A DNA stretch of 64,000 nt from Hysterangium stoloniferum (GCA_015178975.1 WHVD01000015.1:434001-498000), one strand, 5' to 3'. Positions 33,137 through 45,288 are shown, counted from the first letter of the stretch. The notes: generated from the letters alone by a model not told the origin. Made by a program: numbers and translations.

Positions 33137-34740
33137 CAGTGACTTACAAAATGTATCCAATGTTTTGTAGTTTCAGCTTATATATGCTATATCCCAGTAG
33201 ATAAAATAGTAGAAATCACCAAACTATTTGTGAACATGACCAATCATCTATATATTTATATGGTAGAACTATATTATGTAGTATCCATATATGGAAACAC
33301 TAGGAATATTTTAATGGAGAGGGTTCATTGGATACATTTTGTAACTGACAGGTTCTGGCATGAAAACCATGTGCCTATGTTGATTGTTTGCATTTGTTTA
33401 TGTTTTTCAACATGTCATGTGATCATTCTATACAACAGTATAAGTAGAAGGGCTTTCTCAGCTAAGATTCCCTCAATTCTAACTATGCATCCCCTTTCCA
33501 CTGCTGCCCAGTATGAGATTCTTTCTCTACTTGATGCTGGCCATTCTGCCAGACATATTTCAGTTTCTACTGGCTATAGTTATGCTACTATCTCTAGACT
33601 TTGTTCTAAACACCAATCCCACCTTTCTAAGTCCTCTGGTGGTCGTCCTTCCAAACTCTCCACAGCCAACATCCGTTTTGCACAATGCCTTATCAGCTCT
33701 GGAAAGGCTGATACAGCTGTAGATGCAACAAAGGCACTTTGTACTATCACCAACCAGTCACTCAATGCTCAAACAGTGCATCGTGGACTCAAGGCAGCTG
33801 GGATGAAGCCTGTGGTAAAGAAGAAAAGGCCTCTTCTGTCTAAGAGGCATAGGAAGGAGAGGATGGATTTTGCTTTGGCACATCAGGATTGGACTGTGGA
33901 GGATTGGAAGAAGGTGGTGTGGTCTGATGAGACCAAAATTAATAGGTTGGGGTCAGATGGCAGGAAGTGGGTGTGGAAAAAGGCAGGGAAGGGCTTGAGT
34001 GACAGGCTGGTTGAGGGAACCCTGAAGTTTGGTGGTGGATCTTTAATGGTTTGGGGGTGCATGCTGTGGGAGGGGGTTGGGTATGCATGCAAGATTGATG
34101 GAAGGATGGATGGGGATCTCTACATCCAGATTCTGGAGGATGACCTGCAAGCCAGTCTTAAGGACTATGGTAAATCTGCCAATGGTATCATCTTCTAGCA
34201 GGACAATGACCCCAAGCATACCTGCAAGAAGGCCCAGAATTGGTGCCAAGAAAATGGTTTCAGGGTTCTCTCATGGCCAGCACAGTCTCCTGACCTGAAT
34301 CCCATTGAAAACCTATGGAATCACCTGAAGAGGAGGTTGGCAGGGTATGAGAATGCACCCCAGGGGATGGAAGAGTTGTGGGAGAGGGTGGTGGATGAAT
34401 GGTGCAGGATTGATGAAAAGGTGTGTCAGGATTTGATTCAAAGTATGCCTAGGAGGGTTTCAGATGTATTAAAGGCAAAGGGTGGCTACACTAAGTACTA
34501 AATACTAGTAATTTCCTGCCTAAATGTGTCAGTTACAAAATGTATCCAATGAACCCTCTCCATTGAAATATTCATAGTGTTGCCATATATGGATATTATG
34601 TATTATAATTCTACCGTATGAATATATACATAATAGGTCATGTTCACAAATACTTTGGTGATTTCTACTATTTTATCTACTGGGATATAGCATATATAAG
34701 CTGAAACTACAAAACATTGGATACATTTTGTAAGTCACTG
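33137..34740 (+). mobile_element. Tc1/mariner element A, 1604 bp, TA target site
   Basis: Ends CAGTGACTTACAAAATG / CATTTTGTAAGTCACTG flanked by TA (33135-33136, 34741-34742). The inverted repeats are about 213 bp long. Each repeat has an inverted second copy of the tip at its inner edge (33326-33349 and 34528-34551). One transposase frame lies between. Confidence 0.95.
33485..34501 (+). pseudogene. Tc1 transposase A, DD34E, one nonsense codon
   Basis: 338 codons from ATG 33485. N-terminal helix-turn-helix pair (QYEILSLLDAGHSARHI; SYATISRLCSKH), GRPSKLS linker, then the DDE catalytic core: WSDETKIN (first Asp), QDNDPKHT (second Asp), SPDLNPIENLW (Glu) with DD34E spacing. The protein ends SDVLKAKGGYTKY. 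The only obvious damage is TAG at 34196-34198 in F*QDND, where CAG (Gln) is expected, so this copy died recently by a single C to T change. The frame is open upstream to 33230, but those codons lie in the inverted repeat. Confidence 0.92.
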
Positions 34741-34769
34741 TATAAGGAGGGGACATAATCAATCACCAT

Positions 34770-35243
34770 TTAGAACCAGGTGGTGAGTGGGCTCCACAAC
34801 CACACAAGGAACACGAATCGACGACGACCTCGACGAGGCTCTACTTGACTTCCCTCTGGAACTGGGGTCCTAAATAACTTGGGTCCTCTGTGATCTCCTA
34901 CTGGAGTGAACGTTGCCATGTAATAGATTCCCGATGACGGTGGGGAACAGTCCTGCTGGAACACTCGATCGAACCGATAGTGGAGGATTTCGGAGGAGCC
35001 ATCATAGTGCTCTATACGAATGAAGACAGGATCGTCTGGAGCATATGGGAGTCGAATACCTTGTTGATGGAGGAAACAATGGTATTTCTTGGAGGAGCAT
35101 GAGTGGGCTGGTAGGGGCTTGGAAATGATGTCTGAGGATGAGGAGAAGCGAGACGTTATTGGCTGGAGTTCTATTTGGGAGTGAAGAGTCAGTTTTGAGT
35201 AGGAACTGAGGGTTACTTTGGAGGACGATGCAGTGTTGAACAT
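34770..35243 (-). CDS. Unrecognised 157-aa ORF inside the TGTA/TACA insert
   Basis: The ATG at 35241-35243 follows a TATATA box (about 35308) by roughly 65 bp. The product begins MFNTASSSKVTLSSYSKLTL, is Ser-rich at first, then has FIRIEHYDGSSEILHYRFDR and a basic stretch PRRGRRR near the end. No domain is recognised. The frame is open far upstream too, but that part lies in the LTR. It could be a captured host exon, an accessory ORF of the element, or chance. Confidence 0.4.
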   Translation of the reverse strand: MFNTASSSKVTLSSYSKLTLHSQIELQPITSRFSSSSDIISKPLPAHSCSSKKYHCFLHQQGIRLPYAPDDPVFIRIEHYDGSSEILHYRFDRVFQQDCSPPSSGIYYMATFTPVGDHRGPKLFRTPVPEGSQVEPRRGRRRFVFLVWLWSPLTTWF

Positions 35244-35515
35244 GATGGAGTTTTGGTCGTCTGTTTGATGAAACTGATTTGGCTGTGTAGAAGTCGTCTT
35301 GAGTGCCAAAGTATATATAAGAATTTGTGCTGTGACGTGACTTGAAACTATAGCCATATTAGTCTCTTTCCGATTGAACTCTCTACAGCGAAGGCATATG
35401 TCATCATCGGAAGACCAACAGTTTCCGATGTGATGACTTGAATGATGACTTGAATCGTTGATAGGTGACGATAACAAAACCTCAGGGACCATCGGGTTGC
35501 GACACGGTCGTAACA

Positions 35516-36240
35516 TCTGTTCTGATTGCATTGCATATGATTCTATTTTTTTAAACATATTTCACACTCTGATAGATGTTTGGTTTTGTGTTTCATATAT
35601 GGATGGAAGCACAAAAGTCATTGGGATAGTTGAGGATAAGGCTAATGAACCATATGACACTGTCATTGAAACAATATTTTCAACTGGCACACTAATCCAC
35701 TGTCATCCTAAGAAGTGGCCCACACCAGCACCCATCTCAACTAATGAATTGCAGCTACCTACCAATCTTATTCTCAATGTCAGGACCTGAAGCTCTTCAT
35801 CCAGTCAGAGCTGTAGCATGTCTTGCCAGTGCAAACAGTCACCAGAGCCATCTAGTGAACTTGACCATGGTGATGGGCCATTACCAATTGTCAAAGAATG
35901 GTTCACCACTCTTGAAGTGTCAGTGAAGGTTCACTTTAGTGGATGGATGGCCTTACAGGACAAATTTGATGCTTAAGGAGCATTGGAGATGATATTAGAT
36001 ATGCTTGGAACATTTGCAAGGGACTATATTATCCAAGGTTTTGGTCTCAATATGATGGAACAGGCTGTGATTTTGATCAACCTATCCAAGGCTGGACAAG
36101 AATATGGCTTCAAAGTCATGTCTAAAAATCATTAGATTTTCTTTTTGCAAAATTTAGAAGTATGCCCAAATGCCTACCACACTTTACCTATGTTAGACCA
36201 ATTACACACTGATTTCACCATATTGGAAAGATAAATGTTA
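35516..36240. other. Unassigned debris between the F1 LTR and the DDE_3 gene
   Basis: The plus strand reads SYMDGSTKVIGIVEDKANEP and TGTLIHCHPKKWPTP for about 80 codons, then loses frame. It looks like decayed coding sequence but I do not recognise the family. Confidence 0.3.
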
Positions 36241-36283
36241 TATTTAAGAGCATGTTGTAGGGAAGTAAACAAGAGAAAGTGTA

Positions 36284-37462
36284 TTACATGTATCTGGAAT
36301 GTCCCATCCACCCACATGCATGCTCAGGAGTGATGGTTGCCAGTGCAGTATAAAGAAATGAATGGACAGCCCACTCATTTTTGGCCTCAACAGCTGCATG
36401 AAAAATATCACCATGCCAGCACATGTAAGCCTTGACAAAAGAAAAAGTCTCTTCAATTGGGTTGAGGTCTGGTGAGTAGGGTGGTAGATAGTACAGAAGT
36501 ACACCTCTAAAATAGAATGGGTGAAGGTTAACAATGAAAGTGGGATAAAGGAAATACATACCTTTCCTCACAAAGGTGTGCCACATCCTCCAGATGATGG
36601 ATTCCACAGCTATCCCTGACAAGGACACTATGCTGTGCTGGCCATGGATTCATAAATGGCATGAGATCTTCAATGTATTTGTATTGTATAAACATGCCAT
36701 TATAGACTCCTTTGCAAATGTCAGCATAGAGGATACTATCAGAGCAGAGCACAGGGAGTAAGGAATATCTATTGGTTGTGCATAGAGCAAATATCCATAC
36801 AATAAATAAACAAGCATTTACCCAATACGCCACTGAAATTTTGCTGATGTTTGTGCCCATTGCCCATGTTCAGCCCAGCTGTACAGCCTGTAAGTTGTTC
36901 AAGTGTCAATCCAACTCTCATCAATGAATACAAGCCACTCTGCACTTTCCATGGCAATCTGAAACCTGTATCATGAAATGCTCAGCAGCCACTCTTGATA
37001 ACTTCCGGTATCAAAATCAGACTAGGAATGGGTATAACAAAAGTGGAGACTCACCTTTTTACGAGTCAAACCTAGCTTTGTCAAAGTATCCCAAATTGTC
37101 AATGTTCCCACAATGATGCCATACTGATGCTGTAAGAAACTCTGCATTCATCAAGATAGATATTGGGATATTGTTTGGTCAAAGAAACCAAAAACTGCGA
37201 GAATAGTGAGTATGGAAACTAAATAAAAGCACAATTATCTCACTTCAATCTCATCTGGGACCATTATCCATCTTCTCTTCCTCTTTGCCACTGTCTCTGA
37301 GGCATCTACATACTTCCCCTGTCTTGTGCCACTGTTTGAGGATTCATTCAACACTTCATTTTGGGATATCAAGGTCAAGTGCAATGTTGTAGACAGTCTT
37401 GGCTCTAATGTATTTCTGAACAACAACATGTTTCTGGAGATCTGAAGAGTTTCTTTGGCATT
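36284..37462 (-). pseudogene. Intron-bearing DDE_3 (IS630/mariner-type) transposase, broken by a copia insertion
   Basis: The minus strand reads an HTH region (MPKKL, VQKYIRAKTVYNIALDLD, then K*SVE*ILKQWHKTGEV), PNIYLDE and VGTLTIWDTLTKLGLTRKK, then FIDESWIDT (first Asp), VLVRDSCGIHH (second Asp) and LPPYSPDLNPIEETF (Glu). Introns with GTGAGT and GTATGT donors interrupt it; GTATGT...TTTTAG near 36510-36560 joins cleanly to GVLLYYLPPYSPD. At least three TGA stops occupy places where CGA fits (two in the HTH, one after WIDT). The first codons (MVYDRTF) lie at 42823-42843, beyond the copia element whose GGCAC target site falls at codons 8-9. Confidence 0.8.
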
Positions 37463-37467
37463 GGCAC

Positions 37468-40400
37468 TGTTAAAAATGAATCCCTAGAATATATCTCAGT
37501 CTCGTATAATAGTACAATGGATTGACTAAGTACCTAGAATATATCTAATACATGTGTGATTAATATAATAGTCAGTCGATATAGGAAAAGATTAGCTTAC
37601 CTCAGTCTCGTATGATACTACAATGGACTGAGGTAAAACTATGGTATCTGCATGATATATACATATATGAAAGATGAACAATAGGTAGATGAGTGGCACA
37701 GAGGTGAGACATGGGAACAAGGGGAATAATGGCACAACAAAGGGTGTGCTATCTTTGTACCTTTGTTACCATTGTTCACTTGATCCTGGTAACAGTCGAC
37801 CCTGATCCATATATCCATATGTGCAGTATCTTTGTTCCTCAACAGTCCTCCTCACCACAATACCACTCCTGTCGTGTATGCCTATTTTAAACCTAAAAAG
37901 GCCCAAAGACGTGTAAACTGTGGGCTCTCCAATGCTTTGGTGAATATGTCTGTTGGTGTGAATGTACTTGAGCTTTAGTTCTTTAGACTCTGAGTGTTCT
38001 CTTATGAATGGTATTTAATGTCGATATGCTTGACTCAATCATGTAGTAGTGGATCCTCTGAAAGACAGATTGCAGCATTGTTGTCACAATGAATTGTTGT
38101 TGGGTTCTTAAAAGGTAAGTTGATCCCCTGGAAAACTGACCATAGCCAGGAATTTTCTTTGGCCACTGAAAATGCTGCTAAAGCAGCAACAGCCTTCTGT
38201 TTGCAAGCATTCCACGATACGATACCAGAACTAAGGGTGAATGCAAACCCCCCCACACTTCTATGGGTGTCAAGGCAGTTCACCCAATAAGAGTCACTGT
38301 ACCCTACCAGGCTCAAGCTATCAGAGCCCCCAAGGTGAAGTTGAAGGGCACGAGTCCCTTTAAGGTACTGGACAACACAGACTGCAGTATTCCAGTGTTC
38401 ATAAGCATAACAGTCAAGGAACTGTGATAGTTGCTGGATAGCATAAGAGATATTGGGGCGAGTCGAGATGGCAAGATATACATAGAAGGGAGCCAACAAG
38501 GGAACAGTATGGAAGTTTGGCCAGGTTGTCCTGGTCATCTTTCGGGAGGGAAGACCAAATGACACACCTGAGTTTAAGGCCAGGAACCATAGGAATAGAA
38601 AGGGGAGTAGCATCAGTTTGGTTGAACTGAGAAATGAGGCAATCAATTAGAGCAGTCTGAGATAACTTAACAACATGATTTGGCTGGTCCCATTCGACAG
38701 CTATGCCAACAACAAAGCGGACTGTCCCAAGATCAGAAAATTTCCAAACCTCTTTCATCTGTTGTTTAAACCTCTCATTTTCAGCCTGGGATGATGCAAT
38801 GGATAGAAAATAATCGACATGGACTGCAGTAATGACAATCCCTAGCGATGTTTTGTGGTAGTATATACAAGAGTCACTGGAGAGCTGAGTAAATCCCCAG
38901 CTCAACATTTTCTCATGCATTGTTCAGTTCCAGATACGACCTGCCTGTTTCATGCCATACAAGCCATGGACAATCTGCCATACCCAAGACTCTTTTCCTG
39001 GCTCCTCAAAACCATCTGGCTGGAACATATATTGGACCTCATCATCTGGGAGTAAACCATACAAAAATGTGGTTTTGATGTCAATTTGCTGTGCATCCCA
39101 GCCAAAATGGGCTGCTATATGTAGGAGAAGGCGCCAGGACTCCATCCGGGCTGTAGGTGAGGTTGTTTTATTGTAATCACACCAATAGACCTGCTCAAAA
39201 CCCTTAAAGACAATCCTAGTTTTACGGTGGTCACCTCCCCCATGGCATCCTGTGTGACATGGAACACTGGTTTTCCTTTATGGATTTTGGTGCCAGCAGG
39301 GACCTCCAAACATGGTACCAACTCATATACCCCCATGTCTCATAAGGAGTGAAGTTCTTCTTGGTAGGTAGTATGCCAGGCATCTCCATGGGGAAAGTTC
39401 CGAGCCTCCTCCCAGGTGAGTGGGTCTGCCTCAAAAGATGTAGATCCATCACATGTAGGCATATTTGAGATTGCAGCCAGGATATCAGCATCAGAGTCAC
39501 CCAGGCCATGAAAGTCATCCAAAAGGATACTGTATTAAGCTCACCAGCAGTATCAGCCAGTGGACCAGAATCTTTGTGTAGCTGCTGAAAATAAAGGCAG
39601 CACTGTTCTCATTGTGCAGCACTGGCAATGGAGTCTTGAACAGCTGTTTCAAGCTGAGAGGGACGATTGGGAATTTGTGTGGCAAGGCAGGAAGAGTGGT
39701 GAATACCATCCTCAGTGGGAAGAGGTACTGGAGCAACAGCAGGAGGCTCAGGGATGATAGGGCCAGTAGTGGACTGCATTATTGCAGGAGGCAGGGCTAA
39801 CTGAGGCACATGGACAATAGGGTCAAGATCTTCAAGGGGAGATGATAAAATTGTAGTGGGTAAAGGAATATTGGGTACAGGCGGTGGATGCTTGGGGAGG
39901 CTGGAGGGAGGCAAATGAGGATGGCCTTCATGACTTTCAAGGAACTTGACATGATAAGAAACATAAATTTGGTTAGATTTGGGATCATAGCAATGATATG
40001 CTTTCATATTGGGCTCATATCAAAGAAGGATACACTCAACAGAGTGCTCATAGATTTTGGGGTTGTGCTTATTCAGGATGAGGACAAAGGCATGGCACCC
40101 AGCCTCACGCAAATAAGAGAGATCAGGAATATGGCCATGCCAAAGCTCCCAAGGCATCTTGCCATGTAGTTGACAACTTGTTGTTTTTGCATGTACATGT
40201 GTAGCAGTCAGGTAGAACTCCTCCCAAAATTGGGCAGTTAATCCTGCATATATGCGCATGGTATAGGCCTTGCCCATGAGAGTCCAGTGAAGGCATTCAA
40301 TGCAGCCTATATGTGCAGAAGTATGAGGTGCAGTGAATTGATGAACAGTACCTCGAGATTCCAGCCACTGTTTCATTTGATTAGACTTCAATTCCCCATT

Positions 40401-42817
40401 ATCCATTCTGTAGATGCCAATTTTCAGACCAGTTTCCACTTCACGAGAAAGCTCCCAGGCCTGCAAGGCAGGAAAAGCATCACTCTTGTGTTTGAGGGGA
40501 ATAGTCCAGGGGTAGCTGGAATAATCATCAATGATGTTCATTACATACAATGATCCTGTGTGGGATGCTACATCATTAGGACCTGCCAAGTCCACCCAGA
40601 CCTTCTCTAAATGTCTTGTAGCCTTATGCCCATCCCCCTGTGCTCGTACTTTCAGTACAGAACTTTTGGTCTGTTTGCCAAGAATGCAAAAGTCACATTT
40701 TGGAGGAGGCTGGCGAATGGATACTGGCATACCTTTGATGGTGCCACTGTTAATCATGTCCATGATGGACTGGTAATTGGCATGGCCTAGGCATCGGTGC
40801 CAAGTAGCAATGTCTAGAGTGCCGTGGGTGATAAGTGCATGTTTAGCTGTAGCAGATTTGATGGACAAAGAGTACAGATTTTTGTGTGACAATAAAGATC
40901 CAGATGCAATGGTTGCACCAGAGGAGTTCGTAAGCCAACACAATGAATCACTAAAATGTGCAACAATTTTAGAATCCCTAGTGATGCACCAGATGGAAAT
41001 GAGCCGAACAGAAGCAGTAGGGATATAGAGAACGTCATGAAGAACTATGTGTGTCCCCCTTCCAATGCGTAAGTGAACATCTCCTATGCCAATAGCAGTG
41101 ACTGATGATCCCCCAAGACCCTTAACAAAATGTGGAGGGATCAATCACAAGGATTTGAAATCATGGTGATCAGATGTGACATGGACACTGGTACCTGTGT
41201 CCAGCCAAACTGGGTGCGTATCACAGGAGATGGGTGTAGCAGCAGTCTGAGAGAGAGAGCAAATAGTGGAAGCAGTGAGAGCCGTCATGTCCACTGGATG
41301 TGTTTGTGTTCTCCAATCAACTGTTGCCTGCAGGTTGTCTTCCAGAGCAATCCAACCAGCATATTCTATTGTGTCAGATGGCGACATGATGATAGTGGGA
41401 TCTGTGGTAGCAGCACCAACAAAAGCTGGGTCAGATGGAAGGGGCATGTCCATGTATGAAGTGTATACTTGTCCATTGGCTCCTTTGATACTAACTGGAA
41501 ATTTCCCGGCAGGTGAAGGGGTAGTACCCCCAGTCTTCTTGCTCTCCTGGTCCTTCCGCCTGGCAGCCTTGGACTCCTCAATCATTTTTCTGGCCATACC
41601 CCCCCCAGGTGACACACAGTAAGTGACAATGTGGCCCTGCTTCTTGCAATTGCTGCAGGACACCACATTGCACTTTGACAGTGCAGCCTGAGAAGCAAGG
41701 GCAACAGCATCAGTGGCAGCACACTTGGTGTATGACTCAAGGATATGCTGCTCATTTTCAAGAAGAGTGAGAATGTGAGAAGATGGATATGGGAGGGAGG
41801 CAGAGGACTCAGATAGATCGTGAGTGATGATAGAATGCAAGTGAGGGAAATTGGCAAGTGAGTTGAGTAATGCAATACACTTGAATAAATCTTCTGTAAG
41901 TTGCCCCATCTCGAATGCATGGGATATTGCTTTGCAGATCTGAGAAGAGGTGATGGATAAAGATGTGGATTTTGAGCATTGGAGCATAAGGGCCTCCTGG
42001 ATCAATTGGACCTGGTGAATAGGCCCTTCATTACTAAAAGTGCATCCCAGCAGGGCTTGGCACCCTGTATAGGCTCAGCAAAATCCGACTCAGTCCTCGA
42101 AAGGGTCAAAAGGATCAATGCATGAGCAAGAGTATCATTGGAGTGCCAGTTTTGGAGAGCAATGGGCTCAGAAGGGCCTGGGGAGGAGGTGGTGCCAAGG
42201 GCATAAGAAATAAGACCAGTAACAGTAAGATAGTGTTTCACATTGTGATACCACTCAGAGTAATTACCCTCAGCCTTATCAAGCTTGGTCTCCATATAAA
42301 TGATAGACATTCACAAAAGAGGGACTGATGGGATATGAGAAGCCGAGAAGGGGGTGATGCCGGTAGACATTGTAGGCAGTGACTAAAAGCTGGATGCCAA
42401 AAAAAAATGTAATGAAGGGATTTCAATACAATAGGCCCATAACCTGTTAAAAATGAATCCCTAGAATATATCCCAGTCTCGTATAATAGTACAATGGACT
42501 GACTAAGTACCTAGAATATATCTAATACATGTGTGATTAATATAATAGTCAGTCGATATAGGAAAAGATTAGCTTACCTCAGTCTCATATGATAGTACAA
42601 CAGACTGAGGTAAAACTATGGTATCTGCACAATATATATATGAAAGATGAACAATAGGTAGATGAGTGGTACAGAGGTGAGACATGGGAACAAGGGGAAT
42701 AATGGCACAACAAAGGGTGTGCTATCTTTGTACTTTTGTTACCATTGTTCACTTGATCCTGGTAACAGTTGACCCTGATCCATATATCCATATGTGCGGT
42801 GTCTTTGTTCCTCAACA
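37468..42817 (-). mobile_element. Full-length Ty1/copia element, 5350 bp, degraded
   Basis: LTRs are 37468-37844 (377 bp) and 42445-42817 (373 bp); on the plus strand they read TGTTAAAAATG...CCTCAACA. Target duplication GGCAC is at 37463-37467 and 42818-42822. On the minus strand GGTTATGGGCC (42434-42444) is the half-tRNA initiator-Met primer site beside the 5' LTR, and a GTGGTGAGGAGGA purine tract abuts the 3' LTR. It sits in the first codons of a DDE_3 transposase gene. Confidence 0.96.
37860..42310 (-). pseudogene. Copia gag-pol polyprotein, multiple stops and shifts
   Basis: In order on the minus strand: gag (ATG about 42310; KLDKAEGNYSEWYHNVKHYL), zinc knuckle CSNCKKQGHIVTYC (CX2CX4HX4C, about 41640), protease WLDTGTSVHV, integrase with HRCLGHANYQS...CDFCILGKQT zinc-binding part, VWVDLAGP and RMDNGELKSN, then RT (QIDIKTTFLYGLLPDDE) and RNase H (GYSDSYW, HCDNNAAICLSEDPLLHD). 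The RT box is HVDY (about 38820) instead of VDD, so the second catalytic Asp is lost. A shift near 42005, a stop near 41142, a TGA near 40020 and others break it. In copia order integrase precedes RT, as here. Confidence 0.92.
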
Positions 42818-43112
42818 GGCACAAATGTTCTATCATACACCATGGCATTGAGGTGAAGGGGATATGTTTTATGTTACATAAACACCAAAATTGACATGTC
42901 ACATCAGGTGACAGTCACAAGTAGTTACTGCTCACTGGTCTAATGATCATTTTTTGAGACATATATGCTCAGAAAAGTATTGTTAAATAACTAATAAAGT
43001 ATTTTGTTGAACTACCTTACTTTATCTTTACTTCAATAGGCTAAAATAAGTCACTTGAAGGAGAGTTCCAGCTGGCATGTAAAGGGTACTTTCATTGCTC
43101 CATAGCCTACAT
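42818..43112. other. First codons of the DDE_3 gene and dispersed-repeat flank
   Basis: 42818-42843 holds the minus-strand start MVYDRTFV of the transposase (context GCCATGG). 43040-43112 (CTGGCATGTA, AGCCTACAT) resembles 63580-63646, so part of a dispersed repeat lies here. Confidence 0.5.
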
Positions 43113-43114
43113 TA

Positions 43115-43807
43115 CAGCTGTTTCGGGTACATAGTGCGGTGTTTGAAAATCAATAAAAAAATTCTGCTTTGGTCCCAAAAATAAATTGCCGTGTAACTCC
43201 ATAACGGGGAGGAAGTAAGATATAATACTTTGTATTCACCATATATATATATGGGGCAAGCTATTTATATACTCAGAATTTCTTATTTCCTGTTATTTAA
43301 CATTTGGACCTCTGTCAAAGAATCAACTCCCCCGCCACAATTACACACTTTTTCAGTTTGAAACTTGGGGAGAATAATATTATACATTATATATAAAAGC
43401 ATAAACAAGAGTGGATGCCTATACAGCACGGAATGTAGGGAAAGGCTAGACCTATATTAATGTAGCATACAAGTGTTGCCATTCCCTACATTCCGTACTG
43501 TATAAGCATTCATTATTATTTAGACTTTTATATATAATATATCATATTATTCTCCCTGGGTTTCAACTCAAACAAGTCTGCAATTGTGGCGGGGGAGCTG
43601 ATTCTTTCACAGAGGTCCAAATGTTAAATGACAGGAAATAAGAAATTCTGAGTATAGTAATAGCTTGCCCCATATATATATATGGTGAATACAAAGTATT
43701 ATATCTTACTTCCTCCCTGTTATGGAGTTACATGGCAATTTATTTTTGACCAAAGTGGAATTTTTTTATTGATTTTAAAACACCGCACTATGTATCCGAA
43801 ACAGCTG
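43115..43807. mobile_element. Foldback DNA element, 693 bp, TA target site
   Basis: The two halves are inverted copies for about 320 bp each: CAGCTGTTTCGGGTAC, GTGCGGTGTTT, CCATATATATATATGGGGCA, TTTGGACCTCTG, CCGCCACAATT, ATTCCGT(A/G)CTGTAT all recur reversed. TA flanks at 43113-43114 and 43808-43809. The loop near 43440-43480 is short. No coding capacity, so it would move with a transposase from elsewhere. Confidence 0.88.
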
Positions 43808-43809
43808 TA

Positions 43810-44311
43810 AGTGTCTGTTATGTATTTCTAAGTTTTTCCCGATTTTTAACCAATTTCCCCTAACAAATTGCAAAAACAAATATTTAAATGTAATTATATT
43901 GCAGCGATAAAATTGTACAATATGTGCTTGATTTATCTTGAATTTCTACAATTTATTTTGTATTTTTATCTTGTAAATTGAGCAAGTTATTGAATTTCTA
44001 CTTTTTATTCTTTTTTGATTAATATGTCAGCGACTCAGCGCTTATTCACAACACACAAAGAAATCACATGATATTCACATGACATTTCAAACTCCGATGC
44101 CGACAAAATGTGATGTGAAATAATCATGCATATTCAAGGCAATATATATTTATATTATTATAATAAAATATTATTATATTTATAGTTAACTAAAAGTAAA
44201 TATAATAATTATATAATAATATTAAACCGGTCACCTGGCGTTTATTACACGGCGTGCGGGAAAATCGTCACAATGAGTGATAGCCATCACAACAGGTGAC
44301 AGTTGTCACAA
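43810..44311. other. AT-rich spacer, no gene seen
   Basis: 44150-44225 is nearly pure A/T. No open frame of note. Confidence 0.5.
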
Positions 44312-44445
44312 GGGCGCGCGATGGTCACAGAGGCGCGTGATGGTCACAGAGGCGCGCGATGGTCACAGAGGCGCGTGATGGTCACAGAGGCGCGTGATGG
44401 TCACAGAGGCGCGTGATGGTCACAGACGCGCGCGACAGTCACAAG
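44312..44445. repeat. GC-rich 19-bp tandem repeat, about seven copies
   Basis: Units GGCGCG(T/C)GATGGTCACAGA, with CpG at fixed positions. The array is a GC island directly after AT-rich DNA. Confidence 0.9.
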
Positions 44446-44679
44446 ATGCAAAGGGTGTCATACACATGCACAAGCGCAAGAGCATTATGTCATCATATAT
44501 GCTACTACAGCAAAAACCGGAAATTCCCTGGAATATTCCAGTGGCTTCCAAAGGAGTAGTAGATAGTAGGTACTAATAATAGATAGAATATTGTAGAATA
44601 TACTATAAGATTCCAGAAAGTTCTATTATGCCAAGAATATTCTATAGTGTCTTAGAAGTAGTTAGAACCTTCCACAATG

Positions 44680-44745
44680 CTCTAGAAAATTCTAGAAAAT
44701 TCTAAATGACATCATTCAATCTTCTAGAATCTTCTAAATGTCTCA
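44680..44745. promoter_or_regulatory. Possible heat-shock element cluster
   Basis: GAAAATTCTAGAAAATTC (44685-44702) gives alternating GAA/TTC pentamers in correct 5-bp phase (nGAAnnTTCnnGAAnnTTC), with CTTCTAGAATCTTCT at 44730. Fungal heat-shock factor binds such arrays. The surroundings (GTTGTCACA at both 44300 and 44880) hint at an LTR, but no target duplication was found. Confidence 0.35.
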
Positions 44746-45288
44746 GATATATCTAATCTTTTGACCTGTTTATAAATATTTTTATTGTTTGATAAATAGT
44801 ATAAAATATATATAAACTAGCTAGTATTGAAGTTAAATCTAGCTTCGGAATCAGTAAATTGTTATTCTTATTTTAATAGTTGTTGTCACATAAAAAGAAC
44901 AAGCTTGCACAAGCAGCTCTCAAAACCTTCTTTGCGAAGTAGGGTGCATATATTCAAGTAAACTCTTGACTTCAGGGGTTCTAAGTCTATTTAGGCTGCC
45001 ACTGATTAATATCAAATACTTAAATTATTTTACCTTGCAGTGAATTGAGTATTTGCACATTTTGATAGAGCATTGGACTCCTTTTTCGGAAAATAGTATT
45101 AAAATAAGGCTAATACATTACAGTGTCCATACTTTCTGAATATATATATAACCTATTTAATATGATGTATGCAAATTACTATGCCCATACATGCAAAAAT
45201 TGAGGTGGGGGAGCTGACACAGTGTTTTTGGCATAAATTATAAATACTGAGTCATAAGCTATATTGAAGCTATGAGGACAATGCCCTA

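Larger units (their letters stand above)
32375..35387 (-). mobile_element. TGTA...TACA-ended insert carrying an ORF, hosting a Tc1 element
   Basis: Starts TGTAAGTTCATT and ends ACTCTCTACA, with GCGA repeated at both junctions (32371-32374, 35388-35391). Without the Tc1 it is about 1.4 kb. TG...CA ends and a short target duplication fit a solo LTR, which would then hold a TATA box and an open frame (34770-35243) on its minus strand. Minus orientation follows that ORF. Its family is unknown. Confidence 0.55.
31752..35515 (-). mobile_element. F1 LTR interrupted by a 3-kb insertion
   Basis: The two LTR parts are 31752-32374 and 35388-35515; together they align with the F1 LTR (TGTTAAGAACTG ... 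CACGGTCGTAACA). Outer flanks (AGTTG and TCTGT) do not match, so this is not a clean insertion, perhaps the product of ectopic recombination. Confidence 0.85.

Noticed and set aside
34770-35558. A single 262-codon gene on the minus strand
   Set aside because: Its first ~55 codons lie in the F1 LTR on the other side of the insertion border at 35387; only the part from 35243 is plausible.
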